Shown piece after piece: positions 21,545 to 33,916 of a stretch of DNA of 64,000 nt. The stretch covers positions 191,001 through 255,000 of the forward strand of contig NC_084940.1 in NCBI RefSeq assembly GCF_958298935.1, written 5' to 3'. The stretch's first letter is position 1. Each line of letters begins with the position of its first letter. A program made the position numbers and the translations under genes. Under the pieces are notes generated by a model. The model did no database searches and was not told the DNA's origin. It was given only the letters and a program-made list of their open reading frames with translations. Source of the DNA: Phragmites australis. Its lineage: Eukaryota > Streptophyta > Magnoliopsida > Poales > Poaceae.

Positions 21545-22504
21545 ATGGGTTCCCGCTACGAGGTGGAGGTCACGGTGGCCTCCGCTCGCGACCTCAAGAA
21601 CGTCAACTGGCGCTACGGCGACCTCAAGCCCTACGCCGTTGTCTGGGTCGACTCCGGCGCCAAGAGCTCCACCCGCGTCGATCTTGACAACGGCGAGACC
21701 CCCAACTGGGACGAGAAGCTCGTCGTCCCGCTCCCTCCCGCCTCCCGCATCGATGACGCCGTCCTCTACATCGACGTCGTCCACGCCAACGCCGCCGAGG
21801 GGGTCAAGCCGCTCGTCGGCTCCGCGCGCCTCCCTCTCCGCGACGTCCTCGACGACGCAGGACTCGGGGGACGAGCATCGCGCAACCTCCGCCTCAAACG
21901 CCCCTCCGGCCGCCCCCACGGACGCCTCGACGTCCGCGTCGCCGTCAAGGAGCCATCGCGCTACTACGACCCAAGCCCCTACCCGGCCCCGGCCTACTCC
22001 TCCTCCCAGTCCCGTGACCCCTACGGCTCAGGCGGCGGCTACGGCTCAGGTGGCGGCTACGGCTCAGGCGGCGGCTACGGCTCTGCCGGCGGCTACGGTG
22101 CCGGCGGTGGGTACGGCTACGGCGCCGCTCAGCCGTACACCGCCGCGCCTCCGGCGGGGTACCCGTCCACCTACGGCTCCGCGCCACCGCCTCCTCAGCC
22201 GGCGTACGGCGCTCCTCCAGCACCTGCGTACGGCGCTGCTCCTGCTCAGCAGGCGGCGTACGGTGCTGCACCTGCGGTTCAGGACCCGAATAAGAAGAAC
22301 AGCAAGATGGGGATGGGGACGGGGCTGGCTGTTGGCGCGGCGGCGGGCGTGCTGGGAGGGCTGGCGCTGGCGGGCGGGGCGAGCTTCCTGGAGAACAAGA
22401 TGGAGGAGCACGTGGCGGATAGGGTGGAGGACAACCTCGAGCGGGAGAACTCCTACGGCGGCGGTTACGGCGGCGGATACGACGACGACGACGGCGACTA
22501 TTGA
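21545..22504 (+). CDS. SRC2-like C2-domain protein
   Basis: Single exon, 319 residues. Residues 1-135 form a C2 domain ([42 protein letters not shown]), which in plants binds membranes, often with calcium. Residues 140-250 are a Gly/Tyr/Pro/Ala-rich tail with four GYGSGG-type repeats and repeated AYGA. Residues 258-281 are hydrophobic ([19 protein letters not shown]), and the tail is acidic. This is the layout of SRC2, a cold- and stress-responsive protein that in Arabidopsis traffics to vacuoles and regulates RBOHF. The ATG at 21,545 is chosen because homology starts there; the frame is open ten codons further upstream without ATG. Larger overlapping frames (e.g. 21,378-22,508) are shadows. 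Confidence 0.9.
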   Translation: MGSRYEVEVTVASARDLKNVNWRYGDLKPYAVVWVDSGAKSSTRVDLDNGETPNWDEKLVVPLPPASRIDDAVLYIDVVHANAAEGVKPLVGSARLPLRDVLDDAGLGGRASRNLRLKRPSGRPHGRLDVRVAVKEPSRYYDPSPYPAPAYSSSQSRDPYGSGGGYGSGGGYGSGGGYGSAGGYGAGGGYGYGAAQPYTAAPPAGYPSTYGSAPPPPQPAYGAPPAPAYGAAPAQQAAYGAAPAVQDPNKKNSKMGMGTGLAVGAAAGVLGGLALAGGASFLENKMEEHVADRVEDNLERENSYGGGYGGGYDDDDGDY

Positions 22505-24049
22505 TTGACGCCGGTCGGCCATTTGTACGTTTGGATCGAGAATTTGAGAGCCTCCATCTGTCGCGATTAAATTAAGCTAGCTTCTCGGTGGATCTGTTTT
22601 AATTTCCTCGATCTGCTTGTTGGTGTTGTTCTTAAGTTAATTGTGACTTGATTATGAGACTACATGAGGCACTACTTAAATTTATCGTCATCAAGATGCA
22701 TGATTATTGGAGATGGAATAAGCGAAGCGTCCAAGTCGTCGTCTTGTTCTTAGCTTGCTGCAGATTAAATACAGTAGTATCGATTGTTGACTGCTCGTCT
22801 CTTGTTTCTTTCTTTGCTCGTCAATGAGATGAGAGTGACCAAAGCATTATATTGGATCTCGATCCATCACCATATGAGTAGGAGTATTTGCTTCTCCACC
22901 CTCCATATCCAAACTGCAACTTGCATCTGAAAAGAAGGGAAATTGCAACTTGCGCTTCCTGCCTTCCTTTCGTTTCGTTTCGTCCAACCAGACAGAGACT
23001 TGACGATCCACAAGGAGATTTTACAGATTCACAATGAGATGACAGCTGACAGCTCGTCTTTTCACGATGACATCCATTCGCAATTCCTATATAGTCGTTT
23101 TAGTTTTTCCAACTATTTTTTAAATATAAATTATTTTCGAATTTCTATATATTTATTTTTCTTTTTTTACCATCTTATCTTTTTTAATAAATACTATCAC
23201 TCTCATAAATAGATGAGTTATATTTTCAATACAAAATAAATAAAGAGCAACAACATCATTTGATCTACTTTCTTAATCCTTATGCACAAGTCTAAAACGA
23301 TCTACTTTTACAATCGGAAGAAGTACTCCATATCTTCTCTCGATGATGATAATACAAGGGGTCAAAATTACTGAGGTCGAAAAAATTCCCCTCTTCCTCC
23401 TCCCTGACTCCATTTCTCTTCTCTTGATGACAGCGGTGGCACTCAGGTGATCCCTCCCACATCTCACTTCCTTCCTAATAATACTAATCTCTTCCTCCCC
23501 CTACTTCATCCTAACCCACCTTTTTATCTTCTTCCATTGGATTGGATTGCGCTGGGAGAAATAATATTGGATGGCAAATAGTCAATTATATATCTCATAA
23601 TACTGCGTGTAAATTGCTCACTCCCATCTTACACGGGACCCAATCTACACTCTCGACACACTCCAGGAGAAGGGGAAAAAAGACATTTTTTCAGTGGGTT
23701 TTGATCTGTTCATTAGTGGGAGTTCGTCTTACTGCATCAACCTATGCTGCTGCTCCTGGTCCAATTCTACCACTGCCTGACACCGACAAGAGGGAGGTTC
23801 CATACTTTGACCAGATATCGGACTCGCTTGCCACAACGTTCATGTCTCGGCACTTGAGTTTCCCAACCAAAGGAGACGTCCATGCTCTCTTTTTCTGAAA
23901 GAAATGGGTGAATGAAGGACAAGCTGTAAATAAAGTAGCATGTGACTAAAGAAGAAGAAATAGCTTCTGCCGATGTTCCACGCATGCCATCATTGTATTG
24001 TAGCGATGAGAAAACTGTATTAATCTAATAGTCCAATAGTCTAGTTTTG
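22505..24049. other. Intergenic DNA
   Basis: The 3' UTR of the C2 gene, then AT-rich DNA. Short frames around 23,540-23,900 show no recognisable domain, and I do not support a gene here. Confidence 0.5.
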
Positions 24050-24216
24050 AGATGATTTTATACTAAAGTTGTCTGTAATTATAGAATAATATAGATAGCT
24101 TTAATATAAATCTATCTGTAAAAATAATTTGTGTAGACAGTTTATAAACCATCCGTAAAAATAATTTATGTAGACAGTTCATAAAACATCCGTACAAAAT
24201 TGATTCTGTAGCAGTG
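24050..24216 (-). mobile_element. CACTA-type terminus (remnant)
   Basis: On the minus strand the sequence starts CACTGCTACAGAATCA at 24,216. Repeated motifs follow (ATCCGTAAAAATAATTT, TAGACAGTT on plus), typical of CACTA subterminal repeats. The other end is not found. Confidence 0.4.
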
Positions 24217-25193
24217 ATTGTTGGTGGTGCTGGTCCTCCTCTTCCGCGGGAACAAGCGTCTGGTGATGCCCGTCGTCGTTGTTGGCAGCAGGGGGTGCGA
24301 CCGAGTGGAGAGAAGCAGGAAGGTATAATAATCTGGCCGATGCCCATAACACCAACGGCTTGGCAGTAGCACTAGCAGCAGCGTCGGCGATGGCTCGTTT
24401 GGGGTACAAGAAAGGAATGCATTACTCTTGAAGAAGAGCTAGCAAATGGGATCGATGCTTTGCTGCGTTGCGTGGTCATGATGAAAATGTGACTGCAAAG
24501 CAAAGCGATTTTGAGTGCACTAGCTAGCTTGTTCAGATCGATCGATAGAGGATGTCGAGGCCGTTCAGTTCGGCATTGCAATCATCGGCAACGTACCATA
24601 AGATTGTCTACTATCTCCATTCTTTCACGGTCTCCAAGTCCAATACAGATGTTTTAACATTAGTTTCTATAATTATTTCTTAGTAAAATTTGTAAGCATA
24701 TAATCATATGAAAGTATTCTTCATGATGAATCCACATATACTATTTGCATGTGTCGAATCCTAGTAATTTTATGTATATTAATGGTCAAATTTTTTAAAA
24801 TTTGACTACATATATTCTTAAACGATATCTATTTAAGAATAGAGGTAATAGAAGATTAATTATATAGCACACTTGCTCGCTCAAGTTGAGTCACAAATAA
24901 TGCAAGATTGGTACTGCAGTAGGCATCCAAGAGAGATACATACTTTCATTTCAGAACAGGAGAAGACAGTTTAAAAAGAAGAGGAAGTTCGCATACTCTG
25001 TTTTGCTGTGGTTAGTAAAAATAAGTATATGTCTTGTTTGATATATATATTAGGTGCATGCCCTTCGTTTCCCTCGCAGGCACACCACACCTGCCTCTAA
25101 TTCCAATCTGTGTAATCTGTAATGCAATCTGTATCGTGCATTGACGCACGGCACAATATGGAGTATAATGTATGTAGCAGTAGCACCTTAGCA
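24217..25193. other. Intergenic DNA
   Basis: A GC-richer patch at 24,220-24,420 has open frames without recognisable domains. The rest is AT-rich and includes the 3' UTR of the malate dehydrogenase gene. Confidence 0.5.
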
Positions 25194-28100
25194 CTACTGC
25201 TCCCCTGGAAGCATTGTATCCTCTGGAACATCGCAGAATTCATCACCCTGCATGCATTCAGCCAGCCACACAACACAACACGAAGCAAATCAAATTAAAC
25301 TTCTTCTATGAATAATTAATTGAAGACAACAAAATCAGGTCTCTATATTCTGACTGTCATCGAGTCTTTCCTATATATCACCTTTTTCATTTTCCCTACT
25401 AGCTACAACACGTTGGAGGAGTGCACGTCTTCTTTTTTTTTCCTCTTTTGTTAAGGTAGGCACAAATAATTAATAAAATCGATACGTGCAGCATTATTTA
25501 GTTTTCTACTGCAGTCTTACCTCTCCTGTAAGATGGGCAACACATCTCTTTTCAGCTAGCAATTCATCTTCACTCTGCAAACAAAAATAGGGCATGCAGT
25601 TCAAGTTTCGTAATTGAAATCCACAGTCCATTGTCAAATGTGATTTCTAACAAATTTAAGCCAACCTTTTTTATCCGTTCCCAGAGGAATTCGTCTATCT
25701 TGACATCCTTAACTAGTTCGTAGTCGCCGTCGCCCTGAATGAACAATGCTAGCTACTTGTTAAATACAATGGCATCATGTTCTTAGGACGAAGAGAGTTA
25801 ATAAAGTTGCCTTTTTCTAAAAGAAAAATCATGTTCATAGGACACAGTAATATGCCTTTAACAGTAGTTCAATTTTGACATGATAATACCTTTGATCTAC
25901 ATGGCATACTGAACACAATGTCCTCTGCTATGCCATAAGGATTCCCATTCGTGTAAACCTGACAGTTTTTCAGAGCAGCACATACATTTTTAAAAAGGTA
26001 AAACTTCTTACAACGACTAAATGTTCAGATAAACATTTTGCAGGAGAACCATGTAAACCAAAATATTACCCCTGAGGAGAACCAATCGCCTTCCGGGGTT
26101 GGGGTTACGAGTGACCTAATGGCATCGACTATAGAAACAGCTGTAGATGCAGCTGAAGACCTGCCCCACTTTTGGATGAGCACACCTCCACGCTGTTTAT
26201 CCACAGGAATTTTGTCAGCGTTAGCTTACATTTTACTCATTATACTCCGTAGATGCACTCTCGAATTGTCGCACCTTCTGAATTGTTTTCGTGAATTCTT
26301 CTTCCAACCATTTAGTGTCCCTAATAACTTCTTTTGCTGGCTTGCCGTCAATTCTTGCGTTCAAGAAATCTGGAACCTAATCAATGAATACAGTCAAATA
26401 ATCGGCAACGACTTGCGAGAATGATTAGCTGCAAGGGAAGAGATGCCTAAACTAGAGCAATATAGAAACCAATACATCTGAATTGTATTTCACCTGAGTT
26501 GTTGAATGGTTCCCCCAAATAGTCATGTTTGATATTTTGTCGTAAAATACACCAGCTTTTAGTGCTAGCTACAGAAGGAAAATAATACATGAAGCTCATT
26601 CGGTTAGTTGGCTAAAGTAGAAGAACATAATAACAGAAATTAAGATTCTAGCAACACTAAAAATACACTGCAAAGCACCTGGCACTTGGCCCTATTTTCA
26701 TCCAACCTTGTCAGCGCATGGAAATTTTCCGCTGGTATGTCAGGGGCATTCTTCAAACAAATCAAAGCGCTGCAAGTAGCAAAGCATCATGCTCGACACA
26801 ATAGCAATGCGAATGGATATAATTCAGCAAACAGAAGAGATTCATACTTGGTGTTGCATGGGTTGCCCACCACAAGAACTTTCACATTCCTAGATGCTAC
26901 AGCATTAAGTGCCTTTCCCTTTTCAGAGTATAAGCAAGAAGTGAAAAAACACCTTAGTGTAAGATAACTGAGAAATAAATATAGGTCGATGTACAAAGTA
27001 CAGTTTTAGCATGGGCTATGTATGATGAAGAATATCACTAACATATGTCTAAGAAGGGGAGTTTCATGATTCATGATAACAGCATGCACACAATGAGTAA
27101 GGAATTCCCGATGAGCGACCGTAGATACCTGTTGAGCAAAAATTTGGCCATTGATATCGAGTAAGTCAGCTCGCTCCATTCCAGGGCCTCGGGGCTTCGC
27201 GCCAATTAGAAGAGCCCATTCTACATCTTGAAATACCTCGTAAGGATCTATGCCAATGCTAACTTCCCTTAGGAGGGGATACAGGGAATCCTCCAGTTCC
27301 ATAGCGACACCTGCACTTGGAATTTTCAGAGGTATATACGTTCAGAAAAAAGAAAAAAAAAGAGCACATGAAAAACCATCTTCATCAGTAGTTTCTCTCT
27401 ACATGGGAGTATAAACTTGCAAAAGGATCAAGTGGCATGCTTGTACCTTCCAACGCTTGGAATGATCTTTCGGATCCCAGTAATTTAAGGGCTATTGGTT
27501 GGTCTGGCCCGAACACCTCGCCGGATGCAAGCTGCAGATCATTGCAAAGACACATACGTAAATTCTAGGCCCACCTGAATTGCCATTGCTGCAATAGACG
27601 AAATGAAAGTCCTACATACAGGCAATACCCCGAATAAAGCTGATGTTACTTGCAACAGAACTGAAATGTATGGTACTCTAGCTATAAAGGAGGGATTTCT
27701 TTCAGCTTTATAACTTACTTTGAAAAGGAGATGATTCGATATCATTCCGGCTGCACCTGACACAGCAACGTTTACTAGTTTCTTCCATGATTTGGTCTCT
27801 TCATCCTACATTCCATTTGGCGAGAAGATGAATAGATTTAAGAGGGGGCATTATTTGATATAAAATTTGAGCATACTCAGCTTGCTAAAAAATCTACTGA
27901 TCATGAATGCAGCAATGAAGGTTACTAGTCTACTATTGATGTGGAATTTGCTGCTAGTTGTTGAGAGTATTAGACACAGCATCGATATGTGAAGCATTTT
28001 CTGCACTACTGGGCATACATACTCTCCCTCAACTGGACGTTTAAAAAGAAGTATGTATATTTTAAAAAGTAGTATACATATACATATATATATATATATT

Positions 28101-28466
28101 CACACACACATGAGGACGTTATTCTACACTTGGTCCCCTCTATGTATCATCAGTGGCAAACCCAAGAAATTACTAGGTTGATTTTATTCGGCTGCCCAAA
28201 GAATTAATTCTTAATTGCGATGGGATTGGGAGGCCACTGACCGCCCTGAGATCGTAGGTGGTGCAGAAGACTCCGAAGCAGTCCGTGCGGCCCGCCGCGG
28301 CATCCACCGCCGGCAATTCCTGCACCGCCTGCCTGCGGCACAGCGGGACTAGGTTGTGGCGCGGGCGCGGGCGGAGGAGCAGCGCTGACGATGAGCGGCG
28401 GGCGAGGGGGCTTGTTTGGGGTTTCTGCAGGAAGGTGGAGGCGGCTGAAGAAGAAGAAGGGGCCAT
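25194..28466 (-). CDS. Chloroplast NADP-dependent malate dehydrogenase (13 exons)
   Basis: Reduces oxaloacetate to malate with NADPH in the chloroplast stroma, for the malate valve or, in NADP-ME C4 grasses, C4 photosynthesis. Exons (minus): 28,466-28,242; 27,805-27,719; 27,531-27,447; 27,310-27,129; 26,918-26,848; 26,769-26,679; 26,568-26,494; 26,376-26,275; 26,192-26,070; 25,958-25,890; 25,734-25,666; 25,574-25,521; 25,247-25,194. All junctions keep frame and give 428 residues, close to the maize enzyme. Residues 1-60 are a Ser/Arg-rich transit peptide. The nucleotide-binding loop is VSGAAGM (about 90-96), and the catalytic His is in GNHSTTQ (about 268). Both thioredoxin-regulated pairs remain: Cys63/Cys68 (DCFGVFC) and Cys404/Cys416. 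The C-terminus is PGEQ, where maize has PGEV. No inactivating change seen. Confidence 0.95.
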
Positions 28467-28544
28467 GAATGCCGTTGAACTGAACTAGCTAGTACTCGTA
28501 TTCAACGAGCGAGAGGAGGAGGAGGAGGAGGATAGATGCACAGG

Positions 28545-28625
28545 CAGGCAGCTCAGCTCAGCTCAGCTCAGCTTGGCAAGTGGAAGGAGACGGCAAGCGA
28601 GTGAAGCAGAGCAGAGCAGAGTTGC
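28545..28625. repeat. Short tandem repeats in the malate dehydrogenase leader
   Basis: About five copies of AGCTC (28,548-28,572) and CAGAG repeats (28,600-28,620) lie 80-150 bp upstream of the start codon, probably in the promoter or 5' UTR. Confidence 0.6.
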
Positions 28626-29603
28626 TATGGGTCTAGAGGCTGCCGCTGAAGCACGACAGCGAGCTCCAAGCCACCTGGATTCTTTCCCTCCCTCCCATCC
28701 CATGATTCGTCTTGCGTTTGGATTCTGATGCACAATTTTTATTTTTATTTTGGTGGTTGTAGCACACTGAGCATTTCAGCCCACCGTGCATTTCTCTAGC
28801 AGAAACATGGCAATCACACAAGAAAAAATATCTTATGCTCTAGATGCGTTCTAACATGATCCTATTTTTATGTGCATGTTTGCAACCTTACATATTTTTA
28901 TGTGCATGATCCTATTTCTTTGAGAGGTATATTCAGGATGTACCTTACACGTACGCACATTTTACATACATTAGAGGGAGATTTGGACCCTAAACCTTAG
29001 TACGTGTAATATGTAACTGCAAACTGTCCAAAATCTAATTCTAAATAAAAAATTGTGAAAATAAATTACAAAAGATGAGGACCTGTATGGAGTAAAATAT
29101 TTAATTTTTTATCACTCTATCAGAGTCTCACTTTCTTATCGAGAATAATAAATGGGTTCTTCTGAATATATGACCATCTTATATTTACTAATTGGAGGCT
29201 CCTTTTCTACGAAAATTATAAAAATTCTTATAAAAAAGCAAAACATCCAACCATCGAATTGATTGATTGAGTAACTGTAACCGTGGATCAACAACCAGAC
29301 GAAACAACATAGAAGATTAAAAACAAATCATAGAGTCCAACTCTAAAACTACTTCTTACTTTGCCTTTCTTTTTCTATTTTTATAGATACCCTTTATCCA
29401 AAAAGGTTACGTTAGCAAATTTCAACTTAGTTACGTTAGCAATCAACATATTTTTCCAAATTAATTAAAATATATCAATTAAATATGCATGTAATCAAAC
29501 ATTACAAAATTAACAACAGAACATAAACATATTACGGATTATCATAGAAAAATAATATCAAAAAAATTATAATGTATTTAAAAAATAATACGAGATATGG
29601 TGA

Positions 29604-29643
<40 letters not shown>

Positions 29644-30062
29644 TAAAAAATCAAGAAACAAATAAAAATCAATTTGCATAGCACATAAAAATGAAAATTA
29701 TAAATTAGATCTATTCACAAATAATAAACATGATTCCAATATTATGAAAAAAATTATATTTATATTTTACATTCTAATATTTAAATATAAATAGCTAATA
29801 TATATTAACGTACCATCATTATTAACACAAATATCTACAATTTAACTGTAAACTAAATTTCTAATATGTTCAGTTGCACGAGTTGATGCGCTAGTTAATC
29901 AATAACAAACTTATTACTGACCAGATCGTAGGTCAATGGTCAATGGAGCTATCCAGCCCATCCGCGTGGTGAGTGATGAACGGGCGGGGGCCGAGCCCGA
30001 CCTCAACCTAACCAACCAGACCGGACCAGACCTCCTCCTCGTCCCCGTCGCCGGCGCCGCGC
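28626..30062. other. Divergent intergenic region
   Basis: Between the divergently transcribed malate dehydrogenase and SUB1-like genes. AT-rich, with an (ATT)n microsatellite at about 29,603-29,642. No gene seen; promoters of both genes are expected here. Confidence 0.6.
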
Positions 30063-31436
30063 ATGGACCCGAGCCGCCCGCTGCTAGGGCGCGGCGCCCT
30101 CCTTTCCTCCTCCTTCCACGCCGCCGCGGGGTTCCTCGTTGTCGTCCTCCTCCTCCTCACGCTGCTCCGCTTCCCCCTCTCCATCTCCCCACACGCCGTC
30201 TCCACCGTCAGCGACCAGAAGCTGTCTCAGCGTATCTGCGATCCCACCTCCCCCCTGGACTGCGCCGATCCGCAGCTATTCCACCTCATGATGCGCAGCG
30301 CCATCGACACCTTCCACGCCGTCCACTTCTCCCGCTTTGGCCGCCCCGTCCCCGGCGACCCCCCCTCCGCCTCCTGCGACATGGCCTGGCGCGCCCGCTC
30401 TGATTCCGACTCCCCCTCCAAGGCCACCACCAAGGACTACCGCCGCTTCGCCATCGCCCGCCACCCCGTCACCTGCGCCTACTCCGTCCTCTCCATCGGC
30501 GACTACCACTCCGGCCCCAACGCCCGCAAGCCCCGCCGCGTCGCCACCAACGCCACCATCGCCCCTCCGCCCCCGCCCGCCCTCTCCCGCTCTCAGTTTG
30601 CCCAGGGCGCCTACCTCGCCTACCTCGGCGGCGGCGACCGATGCAAGCCCATGCCGCACTACCTGCGCAGCCTCCTCTGCGCCCTCACCGAAGCACGCTA
30701 CCTCAACCGCACCCTAGTCCTCGATCTCACACTCTGCCTCGCCGCCTCCTACGCCGCGCCGGGGACAGGGGGGATGCCAGAGGAGGGCAAGCGCCTCGCC
30801 TTCTACGTCGACGTCGACCACCTCCACTCTCAGTTCGCCATCATCGAGGGGACCAAGTTCTGGGCGGATTGGGATAAGTGGGGAGTGCAGGGCCAGCTCG
30901 GGGCCCGCCTCATCGAGGATACCAGGCTCGCGCCTATCAAGTTCTCCAAGGCCAGGGATACCCTCATCGTCAGGAAATTTGGGGACGTCGAGCCAGGGAA
31001 CTATTGGTACAATGTCTGCGAGGGTGAAGCGAAGCGTGTGCTCCGCCCGCTGCGCCCGGCAATACGCTGGGCGCCGAGCTTGATGCACATTGTCAATAAT
31101 ATCATCTCAAGGATGCAAGCAGACTTTGATTCGGTCCATACCGGTGGCAACGTTGATGACCTCAGTCAGAGGATCCAGGAAGGTGTTGATGGAGGGCGGC
31201 AGGTGTATGTCGCAGGGATAGGGGTCAACAGTGCATTGGTGGAGGCGCTTAAGGCGAAGTATCGCGTGCATTACCTGGATGAGTTTGAGGACCTGTGGGG
31301 GACAGACAGCAAGTGGTTCTTGGAGATGAGGAGGCTCAATGGTGGGGTTCCTGTAGAGTTTGATGGGTACATGCGCGAGGTCGTCGATAGGGAGGTCTTC
31401 CTCAAAGGGAAGAAGAAGGTGGAGGTGCTCCAGTGA
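30063..31436 (+). CDS. SUB1/O-fucosyltransferase-like membrane protein
   Basis: Single exon, 457 residues. A short cytosolic N-terminus is followed by one membrane segment (about residues 18-40, FLVVVLLLLTLL), giving a type II Golgi-like topology. The body carries GDRCKPMPHYLRSLLCAL and YLNRTLVLDLTLCL, then RKFGDVEPGNYWYNVCEGE and NGGVPVEFDGYM, hallmarks of the plant family annotated as O-fucosyltransferase-like and including Arabidopsis SHORT UNDER BLUE LIGHT 1 (described as calcium-binding). Biochemical activity of this subfamily is not established, so I do not claim a substrate. The first 500 bp are very GC-rich, as in many grass genes. A 16-base C homopolymer begins just after the stop. 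Confidence 0.8.
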   Translation: MDPSRPLLGRGALLSSSFHAAAGFLVVVLLLLTLLRFPLSISPHAVSTVSDQKLSQRICDPTSPLDCADPQLFHLMMRSAIDTFHAVHFSRFGRPVPGDPPSASCDMAWRARSDSDSPSKATTKDYRRFAIARHPVTCAYSVLSIGDYHSGPNARKPRRVATNATIAPPPPPALSRSQFAQGAYLAYLGGGDRCKPMPHYLRSLLCALTEARYLNRTLVLDLTLCLAASYAAPGTGGMPEEGKRLAFYVDVDHLHSQFAIIEGTKFWADWDKWGVQGQLGARLIEDTRLAPIKFSKARDTLIVRKFGDVEPGNYWYNVCEGEAKRVLRPLRPAIRWAPSLMHIVNNIISRMQADFDSVHTGGNVDDLSQRIQEGVDGGRQVYVAGIGVNSALVEALKAKYRVHYLDEFEDLWGTDSKWFLEMRRLNGGVPVEFDGYMREVVDREVFLKGKKKVEVLQ

Positions 31437-33916
31437 TTCCCCCCCCCCCCCCCCCTCCCTCCCTCTCCCAGATAAGATGTTCAACAAGGCATGCCTTTTT
31501 GCCTAGCGAGTCTTGTAAAGATCATCATGTTTGAATTTCGTTGACTCCTCTGTAGATGATTTAGCTAGCCACTTCCAAGGAATTACTTAGCTACCCAATA
31601 TCACTTCCAAGGAAATTTTGGTAACCATCAATGTATATATAGCTCGGTGCTCCTGGCAGCATCGGTTCCGTTCAGTTGATCAGTTTCTTAGTGCTACTCA
31701 CTCCTCGTTTCTGTAAGAAGGATTTGTGCTACTTTTCATTATCATGTCCATTCTACTATTTAGTTCATTTCACCATCTCTATCCTTTGTGTTTTTCCAGT
31801 ACGCTTGAACATATGGTTATCATGATTGGTTCATTTGCATGCATGTTCTGGGCATCTATTCTTTGAATGATGCACAGGCAGAAGTACAATTACGAGACCT
31901 GTTTGTGGCAACAAATTTCATGCTATATATGTGGAATTGGTATCTCCTTCGGAGCATTTGCTTGCTAGCTAAAGTGATATATGCTGACTTCCTTGCATTA
32001 CATAAGGGCTGTGGAAATTGAAACATATCATTGGGACAAGCTGGAGTTGATCTGCCTGTGAAAGTATTTTAGTTCCTGCAGGCATGCTGCTGTCTGCTTT
32101 ACCTGCAGTCGTGAATGCTGATAAGTCTTTTGCAATAGCTCAAGGCCATCTCTTTTGTTGTTTCTTTTTGGGCTACAAATATGGGCAGGCCACAGATTCT
32201 GTGGAACATTCTCTGCTCAAGATTTATTTTCCAATTGTCTTTACATGTACGAGGTATGTCACACTATAACTATCTTATTTTATTTTTATTCTACTATCAG
32301 TTATTTATCTGATAGAGTAAATAAGGTAGGGAGGAGGGGATTCCAGCAGAGCATATATTCAGAGGCTATACTTGTTTGTTTTGATATAGACTTATAGACA
32401 ATGGTTCTTCAAAATTGATTGGCCATCTTTGCTGCCAGACTAATTATCTCCCTTCTTTTTATTGACCATCTTTTTGCTTGAAAACTGAGCTTAACTGAAT
32501 GATACACTGAACTTACTGGTGTACTATTCATTTTTTTAAGTTTATGATTAATCCTTCCTAGTTTGATCACAACACATTTATAGGTTGTGCTATTGCATTG
32601 CTTTTGACAGGAGCTTGTTTCTCTGTATCAGAATTCATTCATCAAGGCGCTGTGATTAATCTGTTTTATGCTGTTGCAACTTGCACGGCCCTGAAGAAAA
32701 GAAAAGGACCTTCTCCTAAAACCAGACGAGCTTTGTATATCTAGAGGATGCTCTTGTATTGCTCCTTCAGACTTTAGTCGGGACACATCTTGTTCGTCTG
32801 ATACTGACAGGGAGTTGGAGTAACGAAGCGGCAAACATGCAACAACCCCTGTGGCGGGAGGCTCCATCCTCTGCTACAGTAAGGTAGTTAAGATGAATTC
32901 AGTGAGATGGAGGAGTGCAGACAAGATTGATCGATCAAGACGCACACGAATGGAGCAGTTAATCATGCTGGTACTCCATTTACTACTCGAGACTTGAGGG
33001 CATGCAGATCTGAAAACAAGCATGCACGTACCAGCAGAGAGCAGGTATGAGTAAAGCACACACGGCTGCAGATTGAAAGCACCCACAAGTATCAGTACCA
33101 TAATACGAGAGGAATTGAATTGCAGCACAGTAGCACACGCAAACCATTAATCAGTCTGTAACACACCAGACTGTAGTCTGTATGATAGTAGGTTCTCCAT
33201 CAAACCTAGAGCCACTGCCAAGGATCCAATTTCTGCCCCGTACAGTAAGCAGCCTTGAAAAGGAGGGACAGTAATGTCAAGGGCAGGCAATGCAAATCGT
33301 CAGTGCTGTACCGTTTGTTTCCCTTCTTTTGCTGTCCCAACTCTTTCCTTCCTATTAAGCGCCTGATGAATAAAAAAGCCTTGCCTTCATCCTAAGAAGA
33401 GATCATATATGATATGGTTTCCATCTCCATTCCGCCACCCCCAAGACCTTGTTCATCGGGGCGTGATCAGTTTCAGCTCAGTTGGACAATGTGGTTTAAG
33501 GTTTGAAACCTTTTCAGCCCGCGGCAAGTTGAGGGTGTTCAGCATGCGTGGAAACTAGCAATGCTAGCTTTTCCTTTGCTCAAGGCTACAATTAAGGCTT
33601 ACACAAAGCGAGCAGACAATTCCTACAGAAACAGGATGAAGAAAGGGAAACTGAAACACTGCTGGTAAGTACTGGTGCTGCGTAAATAGTAAAACTCATC
33701 TGAGATTACAATGTAATGGTGACAATATACATTGATCACAGTGATAATCCTTCTGAAAGGCACTTAGGGACAGACACTCGAACAGCTAATTATTACATCG
33801 GGGAGACAAATTCAATACAACTGCAGCTAATTATTTCAACTGCTGGCCACGATTACTGAATTCTGAGGGAAGAAAAGAAAATGAAAGGAGAGGAAATATG
33901 GGGGCAGTCGCCCCAG
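31437..33916. other. 3' UTR and intergenic DNA
   Basis: A homopolymeric C run (31,439-31,454) follows the stop codon. The next 1.5 kb has no supported gene. The part up to about 32,900 is mRNA-like in composition and may be a long or alternatively spliced 3' UTR or a non-coding transcript. That is only an impression. Confidence 0.4.

Noticed and set aside
21378..22508. A 376-codon plus-strand frame overlapping the C2 gene
   Set aside because: It is a Thr/Ser/Arg-rich out-of-frame translation of the GC-rich SRC2-like gene and begins in the CT microsatellite.
29936..30717. Pro/Ala/Arg-rich frames overlapping the SUB1-like gene start
   Set aside because: They are out-of-frame shadows of the GC-rich first part of the SUB1-like gene.
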